A stretch of DNA of 64,000 nt from Blattamonas nauphoetae (Eukaryota; Preaxostyla; Oxymonadida): positions 682,001 to 746,000 of the forward strand of contig JARBJD010000003.1 of assembly GCA_033064195.1 (NCBI GenBank), in the 5' to 3' direction. Below are positions 21,257 through 32,100 of the stretch, one piece after another. Each line of letters starts with the position of its first letter. The first letter of the stretch is position 1. Position numbers and translations under genes: made by a program. Below the pieces are notes generated by a model. The model was given only the letters and a program-made list of their open reading frames with translations. It ran no database searches and was not told where the DNA came from.

Positions 21257-21458
21257 TGGTGAATTCTCAAAAGTACCATAGAAAAAAGGATCTTTGTGAA
21301 GTGTTGAAACAAATAATGGGCTGGATCGGGCCAAAATGGGCAGCTTCTTTTCGCCCTCAAAATCACAAAATTTCATCAAAAGTGTGATTATTAATCGAAA
21401 ATAGGCATATTTGAAATTTTCGGTGAGGGGGCACGGGGTATGATTTTGCCAACGTTTC

Positions 21459-21803
21459 CCCTCAAGACGTTTGAAGATCCAAAGAGTTCGACTGATGTTG
21501 TTTCAAAAGGGCTGATCTCCCCATCATCACAGTTTTCTCCAATGAGATGTCAAATTTGATATGATTTGGGATCCAATATCATTAATTTGCTTTATCAAAT
21601 GTGAGAAGCAAAAAAAACTTGCTTTGAAGCGAGGATAACGCCTTCAATCTTGAAATTTCCATTCTTCCTTTTATCTTTCACTTCATGTTCCTTGTATCGT
21701 GAATTCTGAGGTTTTAAAATATGGATCTGTGAATGTTTTAAATGAAAAGATTTGGTTTTCACACTGAAATAACTTGAAAATCAATCAAGTTTTGATCATC
21801 CAG
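21459..21803. other. AT-rich spacer between the MULE and the Tc1/mariner remnant
   Basis: About 340 bp with no frame over 40 codons and no repeat I recognise. It may be the original host intergenic DNA. Confidence 0.3.
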
Positions 21804-22761
21804 CAGTCACGGACAAAAGTTTCCGGACAGTCGTGTTCCGACTCCCTACAGATACAATTGGGATCAGAGCTCAATGGAAGATACCTGAGAGTGTGAGAGA
21901 GACCATTTCATTTGATATTGAAGACTTTGTGTTTTTTTTTCGAAAAAAGTCGTCGGAACAAGTTTTGTTGTGGGATCGAGCTCTTGTCCACTTCTTCGTA
22001 TTCTGTTTAAAAAATCAAATATTCGTTTTTCTATCTGTTTTACTAAATTTAAACAATTACATATGAATTTGGCAACTCGAGGTGCGGCCATAGCTCTGAA
22101 ACGGACTGGCCTTTCTCAGCGCGAGATTGGGCGGCAGCTCGAAGTTCCGAAGTCAACGATCAATGATTTCTTCCGTACACACCCCAATACTCCACTTTCC
22201 GATACCGAACTCAAAGATCGTCCACGATCTGGACGACCGCGATGCACTTCTGAAAGACAGGACAGATTCATTGTGCGTTCGATCATCAATGATCCGAACA
22301 CGGACACCGCATCCATTGCCGCAGAAAACCCAGTTGATGAAGGGAGAACAATTTCCGAGCGAACCATCCGTCGACGAGCAGCTGAAGCTCATGTGGAGTG
22401 GAGTGTGGATGAGTGGAGGAAGGTGATGTTCTCCGATGAGTCGTCTGTGGAATGTGGGGAGAACCACGGTCAACATTGGGTCTGGAGACGAAAAGGAGAG
22501 GAGTGGAGAGACGACTAGAGAAAGTTGACAAACAAGTTTTCAGCCCATGTTTCGTTTTGGTGCAGCATGTCCGCTGCTGGACCCGGATCGATGATCATGT
22601 TAGATGGATCGTTGGACAGTGCCCGCTATTTGAACATCGTACGACGTCATGTTCAGAGAGATGGATTGAGGCTTTGCGGTGAGCACTTTGTCTTTCAGCA
22701 AGACAATCACAGTGCTCACAACGCAGAAGAAGTTTTAGATTACATTGAAAGAAAAGGTATA

Positions 22762-23492
22762 CAGTCTGAATAGTTCAAAGTCGAAGTGAAATAATTCAAA
22801 GTCGAAGTAAATAATTCAAAGTCGAAGTAAATAATTCAAAGTCGAAGTTAATCATTCAAAGTCGAAATGAAATAATTCAAAGTCGAAGTGAAATAATTCA
22901 AAGTCGAAGTGAAATAATTCAAAGTCGAATGACCAAATTTTTGGACCACTTTGTTCTTGTGAACCGCACACACCACTCTTTCATGCTCACAAAAACTGAC
23001 TCATCGATCACGGTACTGGCTAGTCAAGTATCATCCGACATCATTCAACACTTTATCGGCTATAGTTCACATTTTTGTGCTCATTTCACAGTAATTCTTC
23101 GTCAAAGCCCAGAAAAACCAACAAATCAGATCCAGCACAAGTTGATCAAGGCCAAAAGTTTCCATAACTAGTCACACCGATGACTTCTTCCCGCCTCTCA
23201 AACGTCAGTTCAATCATGCGGTCTTTTGTGTGTCACATGCTGTTTTTTCTCTGACCAATGTTAAGTTTGTTTTCATCGAAAAAGCTCAAAATCACTTCAG
23301 AAAGCCCGAACGCATATTTTTCAATCCTGAAAAACGTGTTCACCCGATAAAGTACTGGGGACAAAAAGGTCACAGGAGAAATAGAATGAATTGTGTGGTG
23401 ATTTCGGAAGCTAAAAAACATCTGTTTTTCGACTATGCAATATTTCACTTCGACTTTGAATTATCTATTTCGACTTTGAACTCTTCAGACTG
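22762..23492. mobile_element. TA-flanked 731-bp inverted-repeat element with tandem 20-bp repeats
   Basis: The ends are CAGTCTGAA[TG]AGTTCAAAG...TCGAA inverted repeats (22762 and 23492), flanked by TA on both sides (22760-22761, 23493-23494). Removing the element and one TA restores the mariner reading frame. This is the Tc1/mariner target pattern. The inside has no transposase, so it is a non-autonomous element. Its left arm holds eight tandem copies of a ~20-bp unit. Confidence 0.8.
22772..22930 (+). repeat. Tandem repeat, ~20 bp x 8 (ATTCAAAGTCGAAGTGAAAT)
   Basis: Eight near-copies of TTCAAAGTCGAA plus a GT[GA]AATA-type spacer run head to tail. The opposite arm (about 23445-23485) holds two inverted copies. 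Such subterminal arrays often bind the transposase. Confidence 0.85.
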
Positions 23493-23905
23493 TACAATTA
23501 TTGAATTGGCCTGCAAACTGTCCCGATTTGTCTCCCATCGAAAATATGTTTGCTTGTTTGAAGCGAAATGTTGCTGAACGAAACCCAACCGACGCAAATC
23601 GACTTCGAGAAATTGTCCAGGAGGAGTGGAATTCGTTCACTCCTGCCTACACAGATGCACTCATTTCTTCAATTCAACACAGATTACAGGAAGTGATTCG
23701 AAATCGTAAGGGTCCGACTTCATACTAACCCATTCTTTTTCAACTTTTTACTAATTCTTCTCTAACTCCACTACAACATGCTCTTTTGCTTAATCTTTTC
23801 AGAATCTACAATCAACGAAAGTGGTGAAGTGAATGGAAATATTGTTTTGAAAGAAGATGATTCGGTGATGAGATCTGAGGTGCCCGGAAACTTTTGTCCG
23901 TGGCT

Positions 23906-24269
23906 GCAGCTTTCAGACTAAATTGATCTATGAACGTCATTTTTGTTCTTTGAGTTCAAGTCACTCCACCAACCCGGTTTTAACATACAAACCCGTTTTT
24001 ATTCAAAAAATCCAGATTTCCAACTATCGTGTTAAAATTAAGCTTCAAAAATCACTCAAAATCATGAGAATGTTCACGAAGAATACGGAACAATGCACTC
24101 TTTTCGACACTTCATATTTGGCCAAAAATGGCTAGATAATGTTGTGTGTGTCCTTAAAGTCAAGTTTCAAAAGGTAGTAAAGATATGAAAAATAAAGCAG
24201 TATCTTTTGCAAAATGAGTTTTTGGAGGGTCTATTATTTCTCACGAAAATATGGGTTTTTTGAATCTGT
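23906..24269. other. AT-rich spacer without recognised features
   Basis: About 365 bp between the mariner remnant and the next element. The longest frames are under 75 codons and low in complexity. Confidence 0.3.
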
Positions 24270-24272
24270 TCA

Positions 24273-24871
24273 TAGTGGTGTCACCAAACCGTCCGGCGTC
24301 ACCAATCCGGCCTTTTTTCTGTGAGGGACTATTTTGGTCAAACTAAGAACAAAATAAAATTTTAGCATAAAACTCCTACCCGATCCCGAGAAAACCTCAA
24401 AATACGTTTTACGTTACGAATGCACACATTTTTTTCAACTTTTTGCGGTCATTTCTCCACAACCAGCCATCCGTTTTAAATCAAATAAAAGGCATAATAG
24501 TCGGATAGATCTCGACAAAAGATGAACAAAAAATAAAAAGGATTTTTTTCCTAAGAATATTTTGTCGAGAAAAATATGGGTTTTTTCCGATCTTCCCAAA
24601 TACGCAGAATTTTTTCTCCAAATTTTTGCAAAAATGTTCGTTTCACCAAAAAAACGTTTGTGTGAAAAATTTCATCGAAATCGATTCACTGGTTGTTGAG
24701 ATATTGTCAAAACGATGTTTTTCATCGGGCAAAAGGGGGTATTTTGAGGATTTCTCGGGATCGCGTGGGAGTATAATTCTTCAATTTCAGATTTTTCTTA
24801 GTTTGACCGATATTGATTTTTCCAGAAAAAAGGCCGGATTGGTGACATGGGACATATTGGTGACACAACTA
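24273..24871. mobile_element. 599-bp MITE, copy 1 (TAGTGGYGTCACC ends, 3-bp target duplication)
   Basis: The element starts TAGTGGTGTCACC and ends GGTGACACAACTA, flanked by the trinucleotide TCA on both sides (24270-24272, 24872-24874). A second inner inverted block (CGTCACCAATCCGGCCTTTT) extends the inverted repeat. It is about the same length as the copy at 59291-59888, which lies in the opposite orientation with TTA duplications. No coding capacity. Confidence 0.85.
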
Positions 24872-24874
24872 TCA

Positions 24875-25340
24875 GATACACCTCTTTTTCGGACTTTTTT
24901 TACAACACGTCAAACAAATTCTGGGTATTTCGGAAAATAGATAAAACATATTGTTCGCAGCAACAAATTGGTTTTGAACATAATTCGATAATTATTTGAG
25001 TGTCTATTTCGAGATCTACACGAATTCCGTTTCCAGATCAGAAAGAAACATTAGAATCATGATGAGATGATTGTTCGCAGAGAGATCGGTTGATGAATCG
25101 ATGATGTCCGAACAAAAAAAGACCGAAAGTTGAGACGAGTCAGCATTGGAATGTGAGTGATCGATTTAAGAACGGGCAAATTATGTTGGAAGGTGCGTCG
25201 ATTGTTTTGATAGAAGATCGAACACGTAGAACAAAATAATATCCCATCCCACAGTACAATTTGAAGAGACCATTTTCAGTTGGACGAGTACATTCAAATT
25301 CCTTGATTATCATAGCCTGACTGCTTTCTCCGAGTGATGA
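24875..25340. other. Spacer; no feature recognised
   Basis: AT-rich DNA with two copies of ATTGTTCGCAG (near 24950 and 25070). It may include the degraded 5' part of the transposon whose transposase fragment follows. Confidence 0.3.
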
Positions 25341-25344
25341 ATGA

Positions 25345-25919
25345 TGGCATGGTTCATCCGCACTCATCGAGAAGGTGCACCTCGATTCACTCTACATCCC
25401 TCGATCAGTTGGCCTTATCAATTTCTGGCCAGACACACATCAATTAAACCAATCAATCCGGTTCATCTCGATTTGCTACGATACATAGCATCCACAGTTC
25501 AGAACATGTCTTCCTTCATCTCGAAACTTCTCAAATTCTACCTGAAGCACAGCTATCGACACGATCTGATTATACAAATGGATGAAACATCCCTTCAATC
25601 GAAAAACTTTAAACCTGGGAAATGGATCGGACTCTCCGATCGACAGAAGTTATATATTGTCCAGTCACAACCAATGAGCAAAATGACGGCTCTTTTCGTC
25701 TGTGCTGCCTCTGGAAAGCGATACAAAACATACTTATTCTTCCATTCCGATTACCCTCTCCCAGAACTGAACGACTCTAAAGCTGATCACGTCACACTTC
25801 AGCATTCACAAAAAGGCTGGATGACCAAAACCATTTTTGAATCCCTGATGAGAACGGAAATTGTCCCTGAGATCAACAAAACAAGAGAGCTTCCTATTGA
25901 ACTGAATTTGATGAAATGA
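25345..25919 (+). pseudogene. Pogo/Tigger-like (DDE_1) transposase fragment
   Basis: A 192-codon open frame has the DNA-binding tail ISWPYQFLARHTSIKP of the CENP-B/Tc5 type. It is followed by the first catalytic region IIQMDETSLQSKNFKPGKW and the conserved HSQKGWMTKTIFESLMR block. The N-terminal helix-turn-helix and the second and third catalytic acids are missing, and the frame closes just after TRELPIEL. It is a truncated DNA-transposon gene. Confidence 0.65.
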
Positions 25920-26175
25920 CTTTCATCCATCAAACAGATCAAAATCACGACAGAATGTGCGAATGCGTTGCCTGAAATAGAAGTAATCCTATTTCACTTC
26001 AGAGTCCATTCGGATCGCCATCTCCTTTCACCCACAGCTGGAATTGGCATTCTCCCAGTCCTCGTGATAGATCAACGAGCTAGATGACTTTCCATGTATC
26101 TCCACAGCCAGGAGAGAGAAATCTCACCGTACAGACGGAAGAGATTAGAAAAGTGAAAAGGACATCTTCAACTTA

Positions 26176-26658
26176 TAGTGCCCGGATAAACCTGGAATGT
26201 AGAACTGAAACCCTAATAAATTCGATTTTGTTTCGGGGAGTTGACCGATCTTCACCGAAATAAATCCCAGCACAGTTTGTGAGGTAATTCACATTTTGAC
26301 GGACTTTTTAAGTTTTCCGTCCATTGCTTAGTGAGTTCCTGCAGTTTCTCACGAGTTTTTTTTCAATACCTTAGAAACCACGGGTTTTTTTCTCAATTTT
26401 TTTCTGAGTGTTCATTTAAATTCTGATATGATTCCTGCAAAATTTGGTGAAGATCGGTCCACTGGTTCAGAAGATACAGACTTTCTACTAATGTTTTCAC
26501 ATTTTTGGTTATTTTTGTTCGATGTTTTCTCAGCGAATATTGGGAGAAAAATTAAAAAAATATTGTTTTGTTCTAAGTTGGACCACGTGTGTTCTTTGTT
26601 GAAAAAAGCTCGCTTTTCTTCGGGTTTTATGGATAAAACCGGGTTTATCCGGGCACGA
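26176..26658. mobile_element. 483-bp inverted-repeat element with TA duplication
   Basis: The left end is TAGTGCCCGGATAAACCTGG. The right end is the complement of TCGTGCCCGGATAAACCCGG, so 18 of 20 bases pair. TA flanks both ends (26174-26175, 26659-26660). There is no long frame. TA duplication and small size suggest a MITE of the Tc1/mariner/pogo group, possibly mobilised by a pogo-like transposase. Confidence 0.7.
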
Positions 26659-26660
26659 TA

Positions 26661-27107
26661 ATATCTGAAGAAAAATGACGATAACAGGAAAAGGAGATGG
26701 TGAGACACTTTTGTCATTTGAAAGTTTCACCACACATTTTCCATTTTCATCCGATCACAATTATCATAAAGGATCAAATACCCATCATCAAACCCAGTTT
26801 CATCACACAGTCGAGACAATTCTTGTCCATCCTCAATGAATAAACTAAATTTCGAAGATATTTTTACACCATCAGCCGAGAAAACAGCAAAGTCGATGAT
26901 TTTTACTCATCAATACGCCGGAAAGACAATTAATTCTTGAAAGAATGATGCTAATATGAAAATTAAGCAGCAGGCGTTGATGGTTCTATCTCCTTTTATA
27001 TTTGTAAAACACCTCTTCTTTTCACCTTTTCTTAAATTCACGGAAAAAAGGAGATAAACAAATTCCTTAAAAAAACTAGACCCAATGACCGGAAGCCGGA
27101 ATAACCT
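26661..27107. other. Spacer with a weak minus-strand coding-like trace
   Basis: Between two elements. On the minus strand, about 26750-26890, a stretch reads FSADGVKISSKFSLFIEDGQ and onward. It has no start and is cut by stops. No family recognised. Confidence 0.25.
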
Positions 27108-27109
27108 TA

Positions 27110-28690
27110 CAGTGGCCGCAAGAATTATCTGCGGTGCGAGAAGAATGGATAATGAAGATTAAAGAGTTAAGACATGTAGAAGAGAGAGAGATTAGATCAT
27201 ACTTTTGGGACAGCACGATAGTTGGCAGGATTGAGAGCAGGAGATACTTTTTGGATGAAGAGGGTCGATCGCGTGATCTTGATGGATGTGTGTTTGAAAT
27301 TTAAACCAACATAAAATATCATCAATTTAGAGAAAAAGAAGACGAATGATCATAAAGAGAGAAGTGAACAATAATACTGGAGACGAAAAATGCGAACTCA
27401 AACATTCGTAAGTGAAATCCGAGTCAGGGAATTTTTTATATCGAATATCACTCCACATGGTACCTAAACTGCAGCAATCTACATGGTTTCGTCATAAAAA
27501 GAAAGTGGAATGCACACCTCAGACACGACAACGCATCATTTCACTTCTGCGGACGCAAACGCCTGCTCAAGTCGCAAAGAAAACTCGAAAACCAGAATCA
27601 ACTATTCGCCACATCAAGAGACGATGGGATCTGAGCATCTACAAAACAAACATGAAAGGTCGGGGAAGAAAAAGAAAAACAACACCTCAGCAGGATCTGA
27701 AGCTGATCTCGTTCATCAATGCAAACAGGTTTCTCCACGTCCCTGCCATTCGAAATGAGATGAGTATCCAGGGTATTGAGATGAGCGAAGGCACAATTCG
27801 CTCACGCGCGGCTGAGGCGGGACTGAGACAGAGAGTGAGAAGAAAAACAGTGATGCTAACAGAGAAACATAAGAAACAGAGGCTTGAGTTCGCATACCGT
27901 GTTCGGGAGTGGTCTTTGGAGAGATGGAAGGAAGTGATTTGGACAGATGAGAGCAAAGTGTGTTCGTTTGTTTCCGATGGTCGAGATTTCGTGTGGTTGA
28001 AGAAAGATGAGGAGAATGGACCTGAATATGGAAAAGAAAAGAAAGCATACCCTCCCAAAATCATGATCTGGGCTTCGATCGGATGGAATGGAGTTGGATC
28101 CATCCATCCGATCAAAGACACGACTCTTACATCTGCTGGACTGATTCAAATTTTTAAGGAGCACCTGGAAAATGACCTGGAGAAGGTAGGAATGAAGGAA
28201 AGAATACTCGTATTGGACAATGATCCAAAACACACCAGCAAAATCATCAGTGAATGGCTCGATGAGAATGGCTGGGAAACAGTCGGGTGGCCTCCATATT
28301 CGCCAGATCTCAATCCAATTGAGAACGTCTTTCATTCCCTAAAAGACAGAATCAAAAGAAAAGAGATAAAAACAGCAGAGCAACTTCGAGACCAACTGTC
28401 AGCTGTGTGGCACTCCATTCCAGTTTCCCTGATCCAAAATTTGATTTCCTCGATGCCTAGAAGGATAGAAGCGGTCATCAAGGCAAAAGGGGGACAAACG
28501 AAATACTAGGACAGGATTCGAGAGAGAACAGAGGATTTTTTTAATTATTCTGGTTTTGATCAATCACAGTCGAATCTGTTGAAGTTGCTCCTTTGTTAAA
28601 GAATTCATAAAACACCAACAAGTGAAATGGAAAAGGGTTGAAAGTTCGTCTCCATCTCCTTTCATCCGCAGATAATTTTTGCGGCCACTG
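27110..28690 (+). mobile_element. Tc1-type DNA transposon that looks whole
   Basis: The ends are near-perfect inverted repeats, CAGTGGCCGCAA[GA]AATTATC...TGCGG, flanked by TA on both sides (27108-27109 and 28691-28692). The total is 1581 bp with one open transposase frame. Size, ends, TA target and DD34E protein are all classic Tc1. It is the only element in the window with clean ends and a clean gene, so it is the youngest candidate. Confidence 0.92.
27457..28509 (+). CDS. Tc1 transposase, DD34E
   Basis: A 350-aa uninterrupted frame starts MVPKLQQSTWF. There are two helix-turn-helix parts in the N-terminal ~110 residues (TPAQVAKKTRKPESTIRHIK; MSEGTIRSRAAEAGL) with a basic GRGRKRK linker between them. 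The catalytic acids are Asp in VIWTDESKV, Asp in ILVLDNDPKHTSK, and Glu in SPDLNPIENVF, with 34 residues between the last two. Ends with KGGQTKY. An in-frame upstream extension exists, but this is the first ATG and it fits family length. Confidence 0.93.
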   Translation: MVPKLQQSTWFRHKKKVECTPQTRQRIISLLRTQTPAQVAKKTRKPESTIRHIKRRWDLSIYKTNMKGRGRKRKTTPQQDLKLISFINANRFLHVPAIRNEMSIQGIEMSEGTIRSRAAEAGLRQRVRRKTVMLTEKHKKQRLEFAYRVREWSLERWKEVIWTDESKVCSFVSDGRDFVWLKKDEENGPEYGKEKKAYPPKIMIWASIGWNGVGSIHPIKDTTLTSAGLIQIFKEHLENDLEKVGMKERILVLDNDPKHTSKIISEWLDENGWETVGWPPYSPDLNPIENVFHSLKDRIKRKEIKTAEQLRDQLSAVWHSIPVSLIQNLISSMPRRIEAVIKAKGGQTKY

Positions 28691-28692
28691 TA

Positions 28693-29170
28693 TCTTCATT
28701 TTTGTCCTCAATTTTCGTCTCAAATTTCACATACAAACTCCATATGGGCCGGATGAAAGGAGACCAAACCCATTTTTCGTTTCATCATTTCACAATAACG
28801 ATCTCAGAGTTACAGAGATTGTGTTGATTGTTGCCAGGACCCATCAAAGTGAGGATGATTCTGTTGATGTGAAATTGAATGCAAATCAGAGACAATCGAC
28901 TCCCAAATGCCTTCAGCTAGCAAAAATTGAGAAGAATATCCGTCAGAATGCCAGTAGGTTCACAATAGCATGCGTTTTTAGAAAAAAACGAGATCGGACC
29001 CTTTGAACAATTGTTTCATTTTAATCACAACAACTTTCTTCAGGTCAGACAAGCCATCGAAATCGTTAATCTTTTGAAACAATCAACTATTCTTGTGATA
29101 GTTGGATAAAAGCGTCAGTTCACCAATCTCAACCGAAAACCATGGTTCGATCTACTGTTTCAAAGAACAC
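28693..29170. other. Region between the Tc1 element and the SPEF2-like start
   Basis: A plus-strand coding-like stretch (about 28815-28953, ending KIEKNIRQNA) is followed by a possible gtaggt...cttcag intron and a short frame (VRQAIEIVNLLKQS) that stops before the SPEF2-like start. It could be the relic of an upstream exon of that gene, cut off by the Tc1 insertion, or leader sequence. I cannot join it to the downstream frame. Confidence 0.3.
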
Positions 29171-32100
29171 ATGTCGAAACTTCCAAATCCACTGGCTGAA
29201 ATCGATGAATTTGAACAGAAACATGTTGCTAGTAGACCCAAACCATCAAAAGTCAACATTGTATCTTTTTTCTTCCTGATCAGCAAACTTTCGTCACCTG
29301 TCTCCACCTTCTCTATAGGTTGCGACTCAGCCTCTGGATCCCATTGAACATATGAAACAGATTCAAAAGCAAGTTGGTACTTCTGAGGAACACCGACAAG
29401 AAAGTAACACCTTCTTGACTTCACTGAAAACGAAATGGGATGACCATGATGCTCGACGATACGAAGAGAGTGAAAGACGACGATTAGTTCTAGATTCTGA
29501 ACTCACTCAACAACAAACTGCTCATTCTTCGCTCATGTCATCCTTCTATGACTCACATGCACTCGAAAGCTCAAAAGTCGAATTCAATCTCACAACTCGA
29601 CTGGCCCAAGTTCGTAATGAAAAAAATCGTATTAAACTCAATCGACAGGCACGAGACGAACTTGTTAATCAACAAAAGGGAAGAGAAAAGGAGAATGAAT
29701 TCAGACGACTTCTAGAACAGAACATGACCGTCATTGCAGATGAGGAAAATATGAAAATTGAAACAGAGAAACGCATAGTTCTTCAGAGAGAGCAGGATGA
29801 AATCAAGGACTATGCTCTTTCTGCTCGATTTTGTGGAAAGATTGTCTCTGACATCGTCGATATGTCAATGTTTCTCATCGACAGCCGAAGCGAATCCAAG
29901 CAAACAGTCATTCCAGATCAACATCTTTCAACACTCAAATATCTCTTTACAATCGGAAAATCCATCCCACACAGCTTCGCATCACTACGGAAGATGATGA
30001 AGGGATATACCCCTCGAGCGATCCCTGAATATGATCCAAATAGTGGAACTTCAGATATCCCTCCATTTTTCAGTCTCCACGGGACTCAACAAGCGGTATC
30101 AGCACTCGGTGTTCTTCAGAAGCAAACCGAGCCGGAAGACTCAGAAAAAGTGGTTTATGATACAAAAGGATCCAAGCTTATACACGAAATTGCGGAATCT
30201 TCTCTCCTCAAGTTTAAAACAGCGACACAAGACTGGCAATCCAGCGACTTCATTTCTCATTATCAACCACCTCCAATCGAAGAGGAATTACCACAGCAAA
30301 TACCAACCATCACGACTCCAGTGGCACCTAACACACCTCTGAAGTCACCACAAGGATCAACACAACCAAAAACGCCAAAATCACCCAAGCGACCCCCATC
30401 TTCGAAAACAGAGCTTTTCCCGATCCCTTCTCCAAGCGCCCAATCAACAGCAATGCTCCCTCAATCACATCCAATCATTCGCCCTCCTCTCGCAATTTAC
30501 CCACCCGAAGTGGCCCGTGCTCTTGCACATTTGACATTTGATTCAGATCTCAGGGTTGAACTTCAAAAGAAAGAAAGAAAGAAAAATACCCTTGCCGCAC
30601 GTTCCCAGATGACAATAACCTCTTCTCCCCTCTCCATGCCTCTCTTAGCAGCGGTTATCGGACCCAATAAATCAGGACGATCAACCCTGGCACGACACCT
30701 CTCTTCAGCACTCTCACTCTCCATCGTGACACTTGATGAAGCAATCGCTCGTGCTCTGACAACACATTCCCAACAAGAGGATCTTTCACTCCCCACATCT
30801 CCAACAAGTGATCGTCGAGACGGATCTCTTAAATCATCGCCGAAATCAACTGCGTTCAATGCCAACGAAGATCTTCTCCTTTTGGGGAAGCTTGGGCAGA
30901 TCGCGCGTGATATGCTCGACCGTGGAGACGTCCTCAGTGATGATGTTGTGTGTGCCATTGTCGGAGAAATCGTCTTCATCGAAAGTCGCAAAGTTATTCA
31001 GAACCAGCGCAGTCTCATGCTCACTCTCAACGCCCCCGCCACTTTCAACAACACAGCAAAACTTGAGACTTCCTCACAGGCACATGACACAGAAAGAGAT
31101 GCATCAGGCGACCACAACGAACCACCACAACCACTCGAAAATTCAACAATCGTCAATACGGCTCCGCAATCGTCGTCAGTCTCTCCATCCATCACCCAGC
31201 GAACTGTTACCACACCCCGCCCGCCAACAGAGGGAAACAATGATGAGACAGAAAACAACGAAGAGAAAGATGACCAGAAATCAGAAAAAGAATCTCTTGA
31301 ATCGGAACATTCCGAGAAACCAACACTCGAGCAACTTCTCGAACAGGTCACAGAGTTAACACGACCTCCTGATCCACCAGCATCCATCCGCTCAAGAATT
31401 CGGAATGAACACGACGACCCAGACAAGGTGAAGGAGTTCTTTGATTTGTACCTGTCCAACCTCAAAGTGAAGGGCGGAACAGACAACGACCCAGTTCTCC
31501 TTGACATTGAAGATGCGGAAAATCTCAATCCAAACTCTGATATTGTTGTTGACATCGACACGTCAATCATCGTTGACCCCAACGATCCGTTTAGTACTCC
31601 ACTCGACGATTCGGAGAGCCGAGCACTGAAAAGCGTTGTTGCGGAATCGGTCAAGTCCAAACCACTCTCAAGCACCCCACAAACGCCTTTCCAGACACTT
31701 CACACGTCACAGACGCCTTTCGACTACGTTCCACCTCCAAAATACGTCGGAGGTGTTGTTCTCGACGGATTCCCACGGACCATGCTGGAGTGTGCCAAGC
31801 TCGAGAAGATCCTTCTGCATTCAGACGATGTCAATCCAATCATCAAGATTATTGAAGCCGAAGAGGAGAAAGCAATGCGAAAGAGACAGTCCATTTTCAA
31901 TACCCAGGAGGATGAGAATGATGTTTCCACGACGGCATCGGATTCATCACTGAATTCCAATATTGCCAGTGCGATCGTCCAAGAAACTCTGCACTCGAAG
32001 GTTGCCCAGACTGTCGTGGAAGAAACGAAACAGTTATCAGGCGAGCGATCAGGAGCGAACAGCACAGGGGGAACACCAAGCCTCGTCACAGAAAAGAAAA

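Larger units (their letters stand above)
14126..21458 (+). mobile_element. Mutator-like element (MULE) with long terminal inverted repeats, interrupted by a hAT-like insertion
   Basis: The outer ends are inverted copies of each other: left 14126-14149 plus 16120 onward, right rc from 21458. They share AAACGTT..GGCA.AATC..ACCCCGTG and CCCCCTC. Weaker but clear inverted similarity continues inward to about 16390 on the left and 20990 on the right, built on repeats of TTTTGGACACC. The left repeat is split by another element (14150-16119). The body carries a transposase (16424-18271) and gene-like cargo (18300-20950). Long inverted repeats with a MULE transposase define a Mutator-superfamily element. 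I found no convincing 9-bp target duplication. It sits about 90 bp upstream of eL13, in line with the known MULE preference for gene 5' regions. Confidence 0.75.
22063..23728 (+). pseudogene. Tc1/mariner transposase remnant
   Basis: The frame starts MNLATRGAAIALKRTGLSQR at 22063 and stops at 22516-22518 after HVEWSVDEWRKVMFSDESSV. The next conserved part (HVSFWCSMSAAGPGSMIMLD, FVFQQDNHSAHN) is in another frame at 22525-22761. After the 731-bp insertion the coding pattern resumes exactly (RKGI-QLLNWPANCPDLSP) and runs to GPTSY and a stop at 23728. The insertion therefore came after the transposase was already in this sequence form. Confidence 0.8.
21804..23905 (+). mobile_element. Degenerate Tc1/mariner element (DD34E), interrupted by a TA-flanked element
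   Basis: The ends are inverted repeats, CAGTCACGGACAAAAGTTTC on the left and its near-complement (CAGCCACGGACAAAAGTTTC) on the right, continuing CCGG[AG]CA. A clear TA duplication is not seen next to them. Inside are transposase parts: helix-turn-helix (LSQREIGRQLEVPKSTINDF), MFSDESSV, VFQQDNHSAHNAEEVLDYIE and, after the insertion, NWPANCPDLSPIENMFACLK. Spacing between the second Asp and the Glu is 34 residues across the insertion, so DD34E. A stop at 22516 and a frame change after it, together with the insertion, show it is dead. Confidence 0.8.

Noticed and set aside
22762-22930. CRISPR-like array of ~20-bp repeats
   Set aside because: The units are contiguous with almost no unique spacers and lie inside a TA-flanked transposon in eukaryotic DNA.
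21804-23905. Active mariner
   Set aside because: Its transposase has a stop and a frame change and carries a 731-bp insertion.
24273-24871. CACTA (EnSpm) element
   Set aside because: The duplications are 3 bp as in CACTA, but the ends read TAGTG...CACTA, the reverse of the CACTA order, and no TNP2-type transposase is present.
26750-26890. Minus-strand protein trace FSADGVKISSKFSLFIEDGQ
   Set aside because: Short, no start, flanking stops and no recognisable family; too little to call.
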